Positions 22,801 through 32,280 of a stretch of 33,996 nt of DNA are shown piece by piece (position 1 is the first letter of the stretch; each line of letters begins with the position of its first letter). Made by a program: the position numbers and the translations under genes. The DNA lies in IMG/VR virus record IMGVR_UViG_3300035698_004505, positions 1-33,996 of that record; one strand, written 5' to 3'. This stretch comes from a virus. Below the pieces are notes generated by a model, which saw only the letters and a program-made list of their open reading frames with translations, was not told where the DNA came from and did not search any database.

Positions 22801-25625
22801 ATATCCGCCGTAATCCCGCGAAGACTCAAACATGTTACGTTGCACGGTAGAGGATCACTTCCTGTGATAAACACGCGCTCCACTCTTCCATATCCGCCAA
22901 GAAAAGAAATCTCTTTATCGTCCGTAACTAAGTCAATGGCCTCATCCGCAGGTGTAAGAGAAGACCTAAATATAAGCTCTTCCAAAACATCTAAACTCGG
23001 ACCAACTTTTGCCTGTGCCGTAGCATTAAAACGAACTACCGCTCGGTCAATTCTAGTAATAGAACCTATCGAGGAGCCAACGCCTGATCCCACGTCTATC
23101 GCCTGGGTCTCCAATACGTGACTGTACTTCTTACCAACCACAAGAATTGTGCTATCTTCGTAATCAACAGGAATTGTTATCTGACCACTCGCTACTGTGA
23201 AGTCACCAACGTAGTTACCGTTAGCGGTTACCGCCACTTCTTCGCCTTCCAAATAATCTAGGTCGTATACTTCTCGGCCGAAAGGAAGTGTGTCGGATAC
23301 TTCATAACTTGCTGTGTTTTGTGGCTCGCTATAAACTTCTAGATTTGAATATAGGGAACTTAAAGTGTTCCCGTTGTCAAAATTAGCGCCAAGTGTGAAC
23401 TTGCCTATCGACGTATCACGAGTGCCAGTACTTGTATTTGTCGCGCCTATTTGTGCGCCATTTACAAAAATACGAGTGACTCCATTTGTAATATCATAAT
23501 TTAGCTCAACTAAAAAAAGACCCTTATCGTATAAATCAACAGCGCCAAACGAAACATCATTAATGATATTGGACCCAGCAGAATCTTTTATTGTAAGTAA
23601 AAGCTCATTACCATTTGAGCCGCCCCATCTAAGCCTAATCAAATTGTTACTGCTTGACACACTCTCGGATATCGAAAACAAAGTTCCCGATCCGCGTGAT
23701 ACCTTAAGCCTTACGCATCCCGCTTGTGGAAACACCACATTACTAGCCGCCGGGTAGTTAACGTAAGCACCCGACCCAAGCCGCATCCAGTCACTAAAAG
23801 TAGCCGTGTTCGTAACCGTAGCTGTACCTACGCCATCTGAAAAATTAGCGCTGGCGCTCGAATTAAGGCGAGCAAAAAAAGATGCTGTGCCCGTTCTGTA
23901 AATAACTTTAGATGAGTCTGTGAAAACGGGTATCCTGTCGTACTCAGGTATCCCAAGCTTTAAAGATGTCTCGGAAAAATCGTTACCTATCTTCTCTAAA
24001 CGATACACCGTCGATCCGTCTATAACCCTCTCAACTACCATCCATACGTCGTCATACGTAGAATTTCTAGTAGGAAGAGCGGCGATGGATATAACCTTTC
24101 CACCAACGTCGTGGCGGTGAAAAGCTAGAACTGTATTCGCTTCATCTTTAGTGCAGGCGAATAAAAACCCGTTGTTATCTACAACCCACAAAATGCCATT
24201 GTCTAAGACCTGATAAGCCATTGCCTTTATTTTTGACGGTAATGGATTTACCGTTTCTGATAACGATAACCGTGGCATGTGCTCCGCTAAATAAGTAAGA
24301 TCGGGGGACACATACGCACCCCTTCTTTCTTCATACATCATATAACGTATCTTTCTAAACCCACGCTGAATATACGTGACCGTATCTTCCACTAGTATTG
24401 GCTGGATATACTCAGACCCAAATCCTGTCTGCGGCTTCACGTCTATAGAGCTTCGAGTAAACGAGCTGATCGCGTACTCTCTTAAATTGGTTACTAATAC
24501 AAGGTCGCGGCTGCCTGCCAACATCCCGTTAATCTTTGAAATGCCCGTTCCCACTGCCAAGTCTGCAAAGAAGGGATCGGACGCTGTCGCCGTAGCGCCT
24601 GGGTTTTGTGTTCTTTCGTTCGCCATCTCAAAGATGTCAAAGTCCTGAGACTTCCAAAGTCTATCGGGAAACGTAGGCGAGCCACCGAAATAAAGTGCGC
24701 TGTTCCAGTACGCTACCGTTCTTGGGAACCCTCTATAAGTGGACCATGCTCCCTCATACCAGTTCTTAGTTCCGCTCGTTGCAGCAGCAGGAAGCACCCT
24801 CGTTATCTCAGCGGTTACCACCGTCGCACTTGTAAAGGCCGTAATAATAGCAATACCCACTGTCCCGCTGTCTTGAAAACAAAACATGGTGCCTATGTGA
24901 CCAACATCAAACATATTTGCACTTGCCGTGAGAGTCCTACCTGTCCCAACTGTTGCGGCACTTGCCGTAATCGTAACATCGGAAAGGTTTAAATCCATAA
25001 ATGGAATAGGGCCGAAGTTGGTGCTCGCTGCTGCTTGATACTGCAAAAAATATCCGTCAATAGCTAGTACCCCCTCAAACGTTCTCGCCACAATAAAAGG
25101 AGGGAAAGACTCGTGAGTGAATACTAAGTAAGAACCCGCTTGTGCGTATTGCATTTCTGCAAGAACACTTGAGTTTTGTAAAGCATCATTCGTTCTAGGT
25201 GTAATAAGATTGCCAGATGTTCGAGCGGTGCTCACAGCCGAAAAAGGTGATACTAGTAGGTTGTTCATCCCACACCAGTTAAGAACTTCGTTATTAACCC
25301 GGATGTAGCTTATCTGGTTCTCGTTAAATCCAGACGCTTGAAACTTATTAAAAATTAGAAGGTAACTTTCGTCTTGGTCGAAAACAAACGGGATAATTCG
25401 AGCACCATCACCAAGATCCGACAAGAATAGGTCGTCACTTGTAGGTACGCGTTTTAAGAAAAACTTAGCGCCCGTCCTGCGCGATGCCCCACCTTGAGGA
25501 AGCACAATCATGTTCTTTAAAGTCCTGCATGATCTTTTGTATATTTCAGAGTCAGTTCTTCCGTATGTTTTGGGACTAGTTTCCCCGTTAATGAAATTGT
25601 TTATGATCTCATTGTAACGTGGCAC
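22797..25625 (-). CDS. tail tubular protein B (nozzle) with LamG-like insert
   Basis: The 942-aa protein is T7 gp12-like: the N-terminus (NFINGETSPKTYGRTDSEIY...SCRTLKNMIVLPQGGASRRTG) is the signature of podoviral nozzle proteins that form the lower tail tube. Residues about 590-770 carry a LamG/concanavalin-like beta sandwich (IRLRWGGSNGNELLLTI, GLFLVELNYD, RIFVNGAQIGATNT), which T7 gp12 lacks and which may bind sugars on the cell surface. It starts with GTG 25625 after AAGGGG. Three bases separate it from tail tubular protein A. Confidence 0.92.
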   Translation of the reverse strand: MPRYNEIINNFINGETSPKTYGRTDSEIYKRSCRTLKNMIVLPQGGASRRTGAKFFLKRVPTSDDLFLSDLGDGARIIPFVFDQDESYLLIFNKFQASGFNENQISYIRVNNEVLNWCGMNNLLVSPFSAVSTARTSGNLITPRTNDALQNSSVLAEMQYAQAGSYLVFTHESFPPFIVARTFEGVLAIDGYFLQYQAAASTNFGPIPFMDLNLSDVTITASAATVGTGRTLTASANMFDVGHIGTMFCFQDSGTVGIAIITAFTSATVVTAEITRVLPAAATSGTKNWYEGAWSTYRGFPRTVAYWNSALYFGGSPTFPDRLWKSQDFDIFEMANERTQNPGATATASDPFFADLAVGTGISKINGMLAGSRDLVLVTNLREYAISSFTRSSIDVKPQTGFGSEYIQPILVEDTVTYIQRGFRKIRYMMYEERRGAYVSPDLTYLAEHMPRLSLSETVNPLPSKIKAMAYQVLDNGILWVVDNNGFLFACTKDEANTVLAFHRHDVGGKVISIAALPTRNSTYDDVWMVVERVIDGSTVYRLEKIGNDFSETSLKLGIPEYDRIPVFTDSSKVIYRTGTASFFARLNSSASANFSDGVGTATVTNTATFSDWMRLGSGAYVNYPAASNVVFPQAGCVRLKVSRGSGTLFSISESVSSSNNLIRLRWGGSNGNELLLTIKDSAGSNIINDVSFGAVDLYDKGLFLVELNYDITNGVTRIFVNGAQIGATNTSTGTRDTSIGKFTLGANFDNGNTLSSLYSNLEVYSEPQNTASYEVSDTLPFGREVYDLDYLEGEEVAVTANGNYVGDFTVASGQITIPVDYEDSTILVVGKKYSHVLETQAIDVGSGVGSSIGSITRIDRAVVRFNATAQAKVGPSLDVLEELIFRSSLTPADEAIDLVTDDKEISFLGGYGRVERVFITGSDPLPCNVTCLSLRGITADI

Positions 25626-25628
25626 TAC

Positions 25629-26213
25629 TTAACCCCTTGCAAATATCGTAAATTCTTCCGACTCTATATTCTGGTAAGACTTCTCTTGTGCATTAAACGA
25701 ACGAGCCTGTGACAAAAATTGTTTGTACGCCTTGTACATATTTTCCTGCACCGTCTGCGATTGCACAAGTGTGTAGGCTATATCAGCCGCAATCCGAAAC
25801 GCAAGAGCTTCGTCAAAGTCAGGCGCAAATAACGTCGTGTTCGTAACGTCTTTTATGTATTTGATCTTCATAGTAGTAGCAGTGGTAAATACCACCTTAT
25901 CGCCGTCTACGTTGTTCCCTATTTCCCAAGGTGCATCGTAATCGGGATCTACTTCCAATACTCGTAAGACATCCGAAGGAAGAACAAACTCCTTGGTCCA
26001 CTTCGGCCACACAGGAGTGTTCCCAGTCGGCGCTAACGCCGTATAAGAAATAGCGAAGCTCCACGGATGATTACGTAGGACTTCTTTACGAAGCCTATTG
26101 TAGACATCGTTTAAAAGGATAGCCTCTTTAGTACCATCTGAGAGTGCAGATATTCTGCGTGCCCCAATTTTATGTAAAGCTGAATTACATATCTCAACAT
26201 CACTTGCAGCCAC
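25629..26213 (-). CDS. tail tubular protein A (gp11-like gatekeeper)
   Basis: The 194-aa protein has the conserved podoviral features EICNSALHKIGARRI at the N-terminus, NDVYNRLRKEVLRNHPWSFA and LPSDVLRVLEV. T7 gp11 forms the ring joining portal to nozzle. GTG 26213 is the start, with GGGGG eight bases upstream. It is the first gene after the intrinsic terminator, so its expression depends on read-through or a separate promoter. Confidence 0.92.
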   Translation of the reverse strand: MAASDVEICNSALHKIGARRISALSDGTKEAILLNDVYNRLRKEVLRNHPWSFAISYTALAPTGNTPVWPKWTKEFVLPSDVLRVLEVDPDYDAPWEIGNNVDGDKVVFTTATTMKIKYIKDVTNTTLFAPDFDEALAFRIAADIAYTLVQSQTVQENMYKAYKQFLSQARSFNAQEKSYQNIESEEFTIFARG

Positions 26214-26229
26214 TACGAAACCCCCAAAT

Positions 26230-26271
26230 AAAAAAACCCCCCCGTGAGAAAAGCAACTAAAACACGAAGGG
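26230..26271 (-). terminator. intrinsic terminator after capsid genes
   Basis: Read on the minus strand, CCCTTCGTG pairs with CACGGGGGG over nine pairs (two G-U) around a 16-base loop and is followed at once by seven Ts. This is a standard rho-independent terminator. It separates capsid genes from tail genes, comparable to the terminator after gene 10 in T7, and should raise capsid transcript over downstream transcript. Confidence 0.8.
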
Positions 26272-26279
26272 ATTTAATT

Positions 26280-26774
26280 CTAGTCAACCGCAATGATTGC
26301 TAAAAACTCCAAAGTCTTTGTTCCAGCGTCCGCTGTAGCTTCAGTACAAGAAGCCTGCACTTCTACTTCAGCAGCAAATAGCTTCATGTATCCGTCAACA
26401 GTGGAAAGCATCTTCTGTCTGCTTACAGCCGCATCACCCGGATCAGCCGCGTCAATAATGCCGTTGGCATCCGCAGCTTCAACGGGAGTAGTAGTGCCAG
26501 GAAGAAGATCTGCACTTGCAGTCCATCCAATGTTGAAAATCCCTGTCGCGCCTGTGGCAGGACATGAAAATTCAAAGTCTACTAGACGAGCGCCCTTTGG
26601 GATTTTAAACAAACGAACGATGCCGCTTGTTCCAAATTCATCGGAAGTGTCCACTGTGTACGAATCATACATAACCCGTAGGTTGCCGTAGTTTACACTA
26701 GCAGCAACTTGGTCTACTGGTTCACCTTCTACAAGAGTGACGTTTGCACCCTTTACTGTTGTCAATGTAGCCAT
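26280..26774 (-). CDS. capsid accessory or decoration protein candidate, 164 aa
   Basis: It follows the major capsid gene by 16 bases, with AGGAG seven bases before ATG. The protein is beta-rich and acidic (SGIVRLFKIPKGARLVDFEF, GYMKLFAAEVEV, KTLEFLAIIAVD), consistent with a small capsid-surface or head-stabilising protein. High-output position between capsid and terminator fits a structural protein. I do not know the family. Confidence 0.7.
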   Translation of the reverse strand: MATLTTVKGANVTLVEGEPVDQVAASVNYGNLRVMYDSYTVDTSDEFGTSGIVRLFKIPKGARLVDFEFSCPATGATGIFNIGWTASADLLPGTTTPVEAADANGIIDAADPGDAAVSRQKMLSTVDGYMKLFAAEVEVQASCTEATADAGTKTLEFLAIIAVD

Positions 26775-26790
26775 TTTATATCTCCTAAAA

Positions 26791-27711
26791 TTATGTTAAT
26801 GCGATTACAACTTTTTCTTCTTCTAAGCGAGTAGCACCAATTCCCATGCTTGCAAATACTTGTGTCGCATAGTTTTTGTCTGGGCGATCTTCAATACGAA
26901 CTTCGATATCTGCCGCAGTCGCAAGAAGCATTCCGTCCATTGCCCAGAAAATTGATCGCGTTTTGCCAATCAAAGAACTTCCAGAACCAACCGCGCCAGT
27001 CGTAGCGCTTCCAGAAAGAGCATCTACTTGAGCCAAAACCCGCTCCAAACGATGGAAGTTAAATCCCATGTAGGTGTTGATTTCGCCCTGTACTAGAGCT
27101 TTAACTGTGTTGAAGTCTGAGCTAGTTACTTGCGTCTCGCCAAGTAGGTTTTCAAGACCAGCGGCGTTAATAGCTGCGTGACGTGAAATAGACTCATCAA
27201 CATCGTTACCATCTAGGATGCGCTTAACTCCGCGAAGAGTCCTTACGTTCAAACCACTTAGGCTTGATCCATCGTTGGCAGCGTATTTTTGGCTGTTTGG
27301 GTGTGCAATGATAGAAGATCCATCTTCGCCACCGTAAGCAGAACCATCCGCAGCGGCAATAATGGTGTCATCTTTACGACGGCCCATTGCCCATGCAGCG
27401 GCTTCAGCGTACTTACCAGAAGGATTATCCATCAAACGACGTAGATCTTCTTTGTCGATAAGGTCAGCCCAAACGTAATCTTTTAAAGATACGCGACGAC
27501 GTGAATGCTCACTGTCGATTTGTGGTGTATCAGAGTGGCGAGAAACTTTCTCGACAGCTACTGCTTCGCCTAGGCGATCATAAAAAGCTGTTTTACCAAC
27601 TTGTGTTTCAGTACGAACACCTGCTTGCAGGCGGCTTCCTTTTTGTTGGCTTAGGTGCATGATCTCTGCTTTGTACTGCTGGACCCTTGCCGTAGTAATC
27701 TGTTGACTCAT
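26791..27711 (-). CDS. major capsid protein
   Basis: The 306-aa protein is at the T7 gene 10 place, after the scaffold, with a very strong GGAGG ribosome site. Recognisable capsid features are MHLSQQKGSRLQAGVRTE, the FYDRLG and RRRVSLKDYVWADLIDKED segments, and VDALSGS...GKTRSIFWAMDGMLLAT near the end, all typical of podoviral shell proteins of the HK97-like fold. It forms the icosahedral head. Confidence 0.9.
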   Translation of the reverse strand: MSQQITTARVQQYKAEIMHLSQQKGSRLQAGVRTETQVGKTAFYDRLGEAVAVEKVSRHSDTPQIDSEHSRRRVSLKDYVWADLIDKEDLRRLMDNPSGKYAEAAAWAMGRRKDDTIIAAADGSAYGGEDGSSIIAHPNSQKYAANDGSSLSGLNVRTLRGVKRILDGNDVDESISRHAAINAAGLENLLGETQVTSSDFNTVKALVQGEINTYMGFNFHRLERVLAQVDALSGSATTGAVGSGSSLIGKTRSIFWAMDGMLLATAADIEVRIEDRPDKNYATQVFASMGIGATRLEEEKVVIALT

Positions 27712-27857
27712 TTAGAGTATCCTCCGGAAAAATTGTTAATATGAATGTAGAAATTTTTTGGTCGAATACTCTGCCCGATGAATCGGAAGTATAAAAATAA
27801 GGAACCCTGACCTGGATCTACCCTTGTGCAAATTTTACGCAAGGGTAAATCGTAATG
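27712..27857 (-). promoter_or_regulatory. capsid leader with inverted repeats
   Basis: This 146-base gap between scaffold and capsid genes has two inverted repeats. TACCCTTG (27819-27826) pairs with CAAGGGTA (27840-27847), extended by two more pairs, with no T-run, so it is not a normal terminator. AGAGTAT (27714-27720) can pair with ATACTCT (27766-27772), bracketing the capsid ribosome site. The first may protect or process mRNA and the second may tune capsid translation; both are untested. Confidence 0.5.
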
Positions 27858-28733
27858 TCAACCAGGATATGCAATCTCGTATAAATCCGCGACCTCTTTC
27901 TGGGCCTGTTTATAATTGGGATGTGACGGGTTTCTGTACGGATGGCTCTTGTCCCCTTGAATATCCCTAGCCCTTTGTAGTGCGTCTCCAGGTGATACAC
28001 CCGCAAGCTTACCCTCGCCGTGCCCAACAAATACGTCTTCTTTAAAAAACTTAGACGCATTGGCAAGTAGCTTAGTTAAAGCCGGGTTGTTCTCCCATCC
28101 TTGCAAAGACGCTAGATCATTTTCAGGAAGTAATTCTTTAAGTGCTACATTAGCTTTTTTGACGTTCCCCTCGAAAGCATCGCCCCATTCTTTTTTCAAA
28201 GATGTCATACCCTCTAGGGTTTTTGATTGCTGCTGCTCATTGTAGCCCTTTAAGCTCGACGCCTCTTTTTCCAGATACGCATTTATAACCGCCTCAAATT
28301 GCTGCGGCAAAATCCCGCTCTTGTGCGCCACTTCTTTAATCGAACTTATGAACTCTTCGTTTACTTGGTGCCCCTCAGGGGTCTTGAAGTTTACTTTATA
28401 ATCTTCGATCTTTTCAGGGTTTCCAACTTTTCTAAAAAACGTGGACCAGTCGTCCGGTGTCGCATGCTTGTCTGGAATCGGTACACGGTTGCCCATTGCT
28501 TTTTGAGCATGTACCGCCATCTTAGCTAGGCCCTCTAAACTAGTAGTCGTTGAAAGTGCCGAATCGTTTCGTAAGTCCTCAGGCAAGTACGACTTAACCT
28601 CATCCCAAGACATAGTCTTGGCCGTAGCCGCAGTTGGTGTAACCGCTGCCGCTTCAGTCGGTGGTGTAGTAGCTCCGCCTGAGTCCGTACCCTCAGTCGT
28701 TACCTCGTTCATTAACCTATAGTATGATTTCAT
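27858..28733 (-). CDS. scaffolding protein
   Basis: The 291-aa protein has a disordered Thr/Ala/Pro N-terminus, WDEVKSYLPEDLRNDSALS, an IEDYKVNFKTPEG segment, a long helical region, and a C-terminus with HPYRNPSHPNYKQAQKEVADLYEI. This layout is typical of podoviral scaffolds that guide shell assembly. I keep ATG 28733 because AGGAG lies ten bases upstream; ATG 28712 would shorten it by seven residues and remove the small overlap with the previous gene. Confidence 0.85.
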   Translation of the reverse strand: MKSYYRLMNEVTTEGTDSGGATTPPTEAAAVTPTAATAKTMSWDEVKSYLPEDLRNDSALSTTTSLEGLAKMAVHAQKAMGNRVPIPDKHATPDDWSTFFRKVGNPEKIEDYKVNFKTPEGHQVNEEFISSIKEVAHKSGILPQQFEAVINAYLEKEASSLKGYNEQQQSKTLEGMTSLKKEWGDAFEGNVKKANVALKELLPENDLASLQGWENNPALTKLLANASKFFKEDVFVGHGEGKLAGVSPGDALQRARDIQGDKSHPYRNPSHPNYKQAQKEVADLYEIAYPG

Positions 28734-28995
28734 CTTGCTCTTTCTCCTGTTGCTTTTTGATAAACGCCTCTGCCTTCTTAATGTCTAACGCCAATATCTT
28801 CATGATATCCAAAACTACAGACCTTCGCCCATCGTTAAATGCCATCGCTAGTGCGTCCGGCTTAGTCATGCTCATGCTTGGAACAAGCACACCCGACATC
28901 TTCATTAAATGCCAAACCACTCTTTGGCCCGCATCTGTTTTGAATACCTGCTGATAGTCCGCGTGGGTCGCGTACCGATTGCTGCTTTTTCCCAT
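28717..28995 (-). CDS. Bbp19-like small phage protein, 92 aa
   Basis: The pattern DYQQVFKTDAGQRVVWHLMKMSGV followed later by FNDGRRSVVLDIMKIL matches the Bbp19-type domain found between portal and scaffold genes of many podoviruses. The end is a charged helix (KKAEAFIKKQQEKEQDE). The role is unknown; conserved position suggests head assembly. Confidence 0.8.
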   Translation of the reverse strand: MGKSSNRYATHADYQQVFKTDAGQRVVWHLMKMSGVLVPSMSMTKPDALAMAFNDGRRSVVLDIMKILALDIKKAEAFIKKQQEKEQDEIIL

Positions 28996-29002
28996 CTTGC
29001 TT

Positions 29003-30619
29003 TTACTCCTGTGCCAGCGGCGCTAGTTTAGCCGCTTGATCCACCTGTGTTGCTTGTTGTTGCTGTTGTAAGGCCTGTTGCTGCGCCTCTGCCTTCGCCT
29101 GACGTAGCTCCTCCATCTGAGACTTAGTTCTAAGCACAGACTGGTTAGCCCCACGAAGCTTAAATTGTAGTCTTACATACGCATCCGGGTCTAAATTATC
29201 CATGGCCTCCGGCAACATCTGCACAACTGGAATAGACGCCGATAGTGCGCCTTCTATACTCTCTAACTCACTCACCCTTTGTGCTCGCGCCACGGGGCTT
29301 GAGTAAACTACGTCTAGCTCCACTCCGTCTAGAATCTCCGGCACTTCCCCAAGTAAATCGCCGTTGTTGTCCGCTTGCACCATGATATCTAATACCCGGT
29401 CAATCAACGGTCGCAAAAACTCCGTCTGTTGACGGCCCACAAGAGGACCTAAAAAGCGAAGCTGCTCCTGGACGCGCTGGCTGACCTCTAGCTGGGTCAT
29501 TCGAGAACTCTGTACCAAGTTTAACTTATCAACAAAGAACGCCTCTCGTACGCGCTGTTGGCGCTCACGCATAGCCTCATACCCAAAGTCGATTCGTGAA
29601 TCATTAAATATCGGCTCAATCCTGTCCGTAGTGCCAGCCCTGTAGAAGTTAACCCCTCCTGGGACTGAACGAAATGGCATTACCACCCCGTCATCGGGCA
29701 TCTGCACAGGCGGATCTACCACCTTCTGAGCACCCTTTAACACAGTCTTCGCCATAATATTTAAAGTCTTAATCTCAGGCAGTGCAGTCATCGCAGGACT
29801 TCGTCCATAAATCTCGCCCGATGTCTTACTCCAGCGCGATATCACATACGGAAACCTACGAAACCTTCCCTCTCTTAATTCTAGCTTGTCGCACTTTAAA
29901 ATATACTGCGACATGTACGGCATGTCTTTTCTCTCGGTAACATCTTCACGGTAAACCGAATGAATGATCTCAAATTTATCATCCTTACCATTAACAAAAC
30001 GATTAGCCACCTTCTGCCCGACTATCTCCTTGAGAGCATCTTCAGTAGATGGAGTGCCAGATGGCACGAAAAATTCAACAATTTGACGAGGAGTCCACTC
30101 AAAAACACGATCACTTTCATCAATCATCCCCTTAGAATTTTCTGCCACAAATAGTTCACGCATAGGAACTGTCGAACAACGTACAAGAGAATCCTCATCC
30201 TCTTCAATAGTCATCGCAGCCGTACCAATAGAGCAAAGATCTAAAAAGTATTCGTAAACCTCTGGCTGGAAATTAGTATTGTTTAAAACCCTGTGCATTC
30301 TTCGAGATAGGTCTTGTAAATACAAAACCACTTCGTCCATCTCATCTATGTTCGGGTCGCCCGTTTGTAAACTAAACCACTGCGTATTCGGATTAGTTAA
30401 AAGACCATGAAGAGCCGCTACCAGTGTCTCACACGAAACCATGCCCGTATTGTCGTAAAGCTCGATCCCCTTTTTCTCACCCGGCACATTACGGCGCGTG
30501 AACTCGTTCTTACGTGGTACAACAAAATCAGCAACCTCTTGCCAATGTGTTTCCCAAACTCCGCGAATTGATTTCAAAGACTCTTGGCGCTGTATAATCT
30601 GCTGTGGTGTTCTTTTCAT
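29003..30619 (-). CDS. portal (head-tail connector) protein
   Basis: The 538-aa protein forms the dodecameric ring through which DNA is packed and released. Conserved podoviral connector features are IRGVWETHWQEVADFVVPRK, YDNTGMVSCETLVAALHGLLTNPN, QWFSL, PYVISRWSKTSGEIYGRSPA and LEVSQRVQEQL. The C-terminal 45 residues are Gln/Ala-rich (AEAQQQALQQQQQATQ) and probably disordered. It overlaps the upstream gene as ATGA. Confidence 0.95.
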   Translation of the reverse strand: MKRTPQQIIQRQESLKSIRGVWETHWQEVADFVVPRKNEFTRRNVPGEKKGIELYDNTGMVSCETLVAALHGLLTNPNTQWFSLQTGDPNIDEMDEVVLYLQDLSRRMHRVLNNTNFQPEVYEYFLDLCSIGTAAMTIEEDEDSLVRCSTVPMRELFVAENSKGMIDESDRVFEWTPRQIVEFFVPSGTPSTEDALKEIVGQKVANRFVNGKDDKFEIIHSVYREDVTERKDMPYMSQYILKCDKLELREGRFRRFPYVISRWSKTSGEIYGRSPAMTALPEIKTLNIMAKTVLKGAQKVVDPPVQMPDDGVVMPFRSVPGGVNFYRAGTTDRIEPIFNDSRIDFGYEAMRERQQRVREAFFVDKLNLVQSSRMTQLEVSQRVQEQLRFLGPLVGRQQTEFLRPLIDRVLDIMVQADNNGDLLGEVPEILDGVELDVVYSSPVARAQRVSELESIEGALSASIPVVQMLPEAMDNLDPDAYVRLQFKLRGANQSVLRTKSQMEELRQAKAEAQQQALQQQQQATQVDQAAKLAPLAQE

Positions 30620-30963
30620 TTACGCACACTGCTTCCAATATTTAACATGTTTCCCCTTAGGCGAGATGAGTCCCTCTGATCTACCGATGTATTAAACAAA
30701 AACTGTGTCGCCTGCCGACTCTTAAACTTAGGATCTGTCCCAAGTTTAGCCGCCTCAAAACTTTGCCGCACCTTTTGTAGTAAACTAGAGTCGTTTAATC
30801 CACCCGCAAACCCGGAATTTCCACCCGTGATCTTTCCCATTCCTCTGCCAATATCCGCCTGCATCTCCTCTTTAGTAATCTCCGAGATGCCGCTCGCCAT
30901 CACTTCTTTTTTTAAAGCCTCAAACTGTGGTGCATAATTACGACTCGAACTAGAACTACTCAT
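30616..30963 (-). CDS. small protein between terminase and portal, 115 aa
   Basis: The Ser-rich start (SSSSSSRNY) is followed by helical and Gly-rich segments (GRGMGKITGGNSGFAGGLND) and a polar end. GGGAG lies before its ATG, three bases after the large terminase stop. Unknown function; conserved placement suggests a head morphogenesis role. Confidence 0.7.
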   Translation of the reverse strand: MSSSSSSRNYAPQFEALKKEVMASGISEITKEEMQADIGRGMGKITGGNSGFAGGLNDSSLLQKVRQSFEAAKLGTDPKFKSRQATQFLFNTSVDQRDSSRLRGNMLNIGSSVRK

Positions 30964-30966
30964 AAC

Positions 30967-32280
30967 TTACTCCCACCCAAATACGTCATACGACGACTCC
31001 GCGTACCGTTGTAAATCACCCTTCATGGGCCGATCCTCTTCAAGCCTATAACCAGTCGCAAATGTACGTAAAGCATCCGCTGAATGCGATGCCCAGTTAT
31101 GCTTAGGTACAGTCTTAAATACGTTTTCCCTGTTGTCAAACACACGCTCGTATGATTTAAGAGCCTCGATCCCGTAACCACACTCACCCTCGTCAAACCA
31201 CATCCTACCAAGTATAGACCGAACCGCCGCTATCCCATCTTCTCTCTTTAGTCGAGGAGCAATACGCACGTTCTTTAGTCCAAGCTTTTTGATTATCTCA
31301 ACCCGACTCTTCCCCGTCCCAAGCTCCCGGGCCGCCGCATCGTGAGGCAGTAAGTGCTCAGCGTAGTCGTACGGCTTATCCCGAATCATCTTCACAATCT
31401 CAGGCAAACCCTTCGAAGATACCTCGAGATGATCAATCACATGAAGCTCCCGACCACACTCTTGTATAAACCACACAACCGTCGAATCATCCATTCCCAA
31501 ATCCCACGCCGTCGTCACACGCGAATGATTGTCATACGGAACCTTCGCTATCCGGCCCTCCTTCTGAGCAAGACCCATCTCCGCCTTGTAATACGCACCC
31601 ACCAAAGCCGCCGTAAACGAACACTCATACTCCTGCTCATACTCCTCAGGACCCATAATAGCCGCCGCCGCTTCCAACTCCGCCTGAGGTATAACCCCAG
31701 TCTCAGAAGCCTTAAATCTACACGCAAACCATGTACCCGTCTTATCGCTAGTCGCATGACGGTACATCTCATACGCGTGATTAGAGCCCTTCGGCGTAAA
31801 AATAAATATCGCCCAACCCTCACGATCAGATAACGCCGGACGTACCACCTGCGTAAACACAGTCGGGTCCTGCTCCGAATACTCATCAAGTACCACACCA
31901 TCCAAATACACACCGCGTATCGCAGCAGGTTTCTCAGCACCTAACAAAAATATCCGTATCTCATCGCGCTTATCCGACCTCGGAATGATCGCCTTTAACT
32001 CCGTCTCCCGATACTCCACCCCAGGAACATCACGAAGTATTTCCTTTAAAAAATCCCAAGAAATACGCTTGGCAGCACCATAAGTAGGTGCTATATATGC
32101 ATACTGCGGATTCTTCCTAGGATTGCGTAAAGCCCGGTCCACCATCTCATTTAAACAAAAAATCGTCTTACCAAACCTACGATGCGCTAATATAACGTTA
32201 AACCTACGCACTCGCGCATGCAAAAAATCCTGGTGCCTGCGAGGACGGTAACCCGTACTAACTACCCTGCTACTCACCAT
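30967..32280 (-). CDS. terL: terminase large subunit
   Basis: This 437-aa motor and nuclease packs DNA into the head. Walker A LAHRRFGKT is near residues 31-39 and Walker B GVVLDEYSE near 127-135; the nuclease domain begins at AWDLGMDDSTVVWF near 256-270. Length and motifs are complete, so it should be active. It overlaps the small subunit gene by 11 bases. Confidence 0.97.
   Translation of the reverse strand: MVSSRVVSTGYRPRRHQDFLHARVRRFNVILAHRRFGKTIFCLNEMVDRALRNPRKNPQYAYIAPTYGAAKRISWDFLKEILRDVPGVEYRETELKAIIPRSDKRDEIRIFLLGAEKPAAIRGVYLDGVVLDEYSEQDPTVFTQVVRPALSDREGWAIFIFTPKGSNHAYEMYRHATSDKTGTWFACRFKASETGVIPQAELEAAAAIMGPEEYEQEYECSFTAALVGAYYKAEMGLAQKEGRIAKVPYDNHSRVTTAWDLGMDDSTVVWFIQECGRELHVIDHLEVSSKGLPEIVKMIRDKPYDYAEHLLPHDAAARELGTGKSRVEIIKKLGLKNVRIAPRLKREDGIAAVRSILGRMWFDEGECGYGIEALKSYERVFDNRENVFKTVPKHNWASHSADALRTFATGYRLEEDRPMKGDLQRYAESSYDVFGWE

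Noticed and set aside
22801-22845. Longer start for the acetyltransferase-fold gene
   Set aside because: Start 22800 makes the usual ATGA overlap and has an upstream ribosome-like site; the extension overlaps the nozzle gene by 49 bases.
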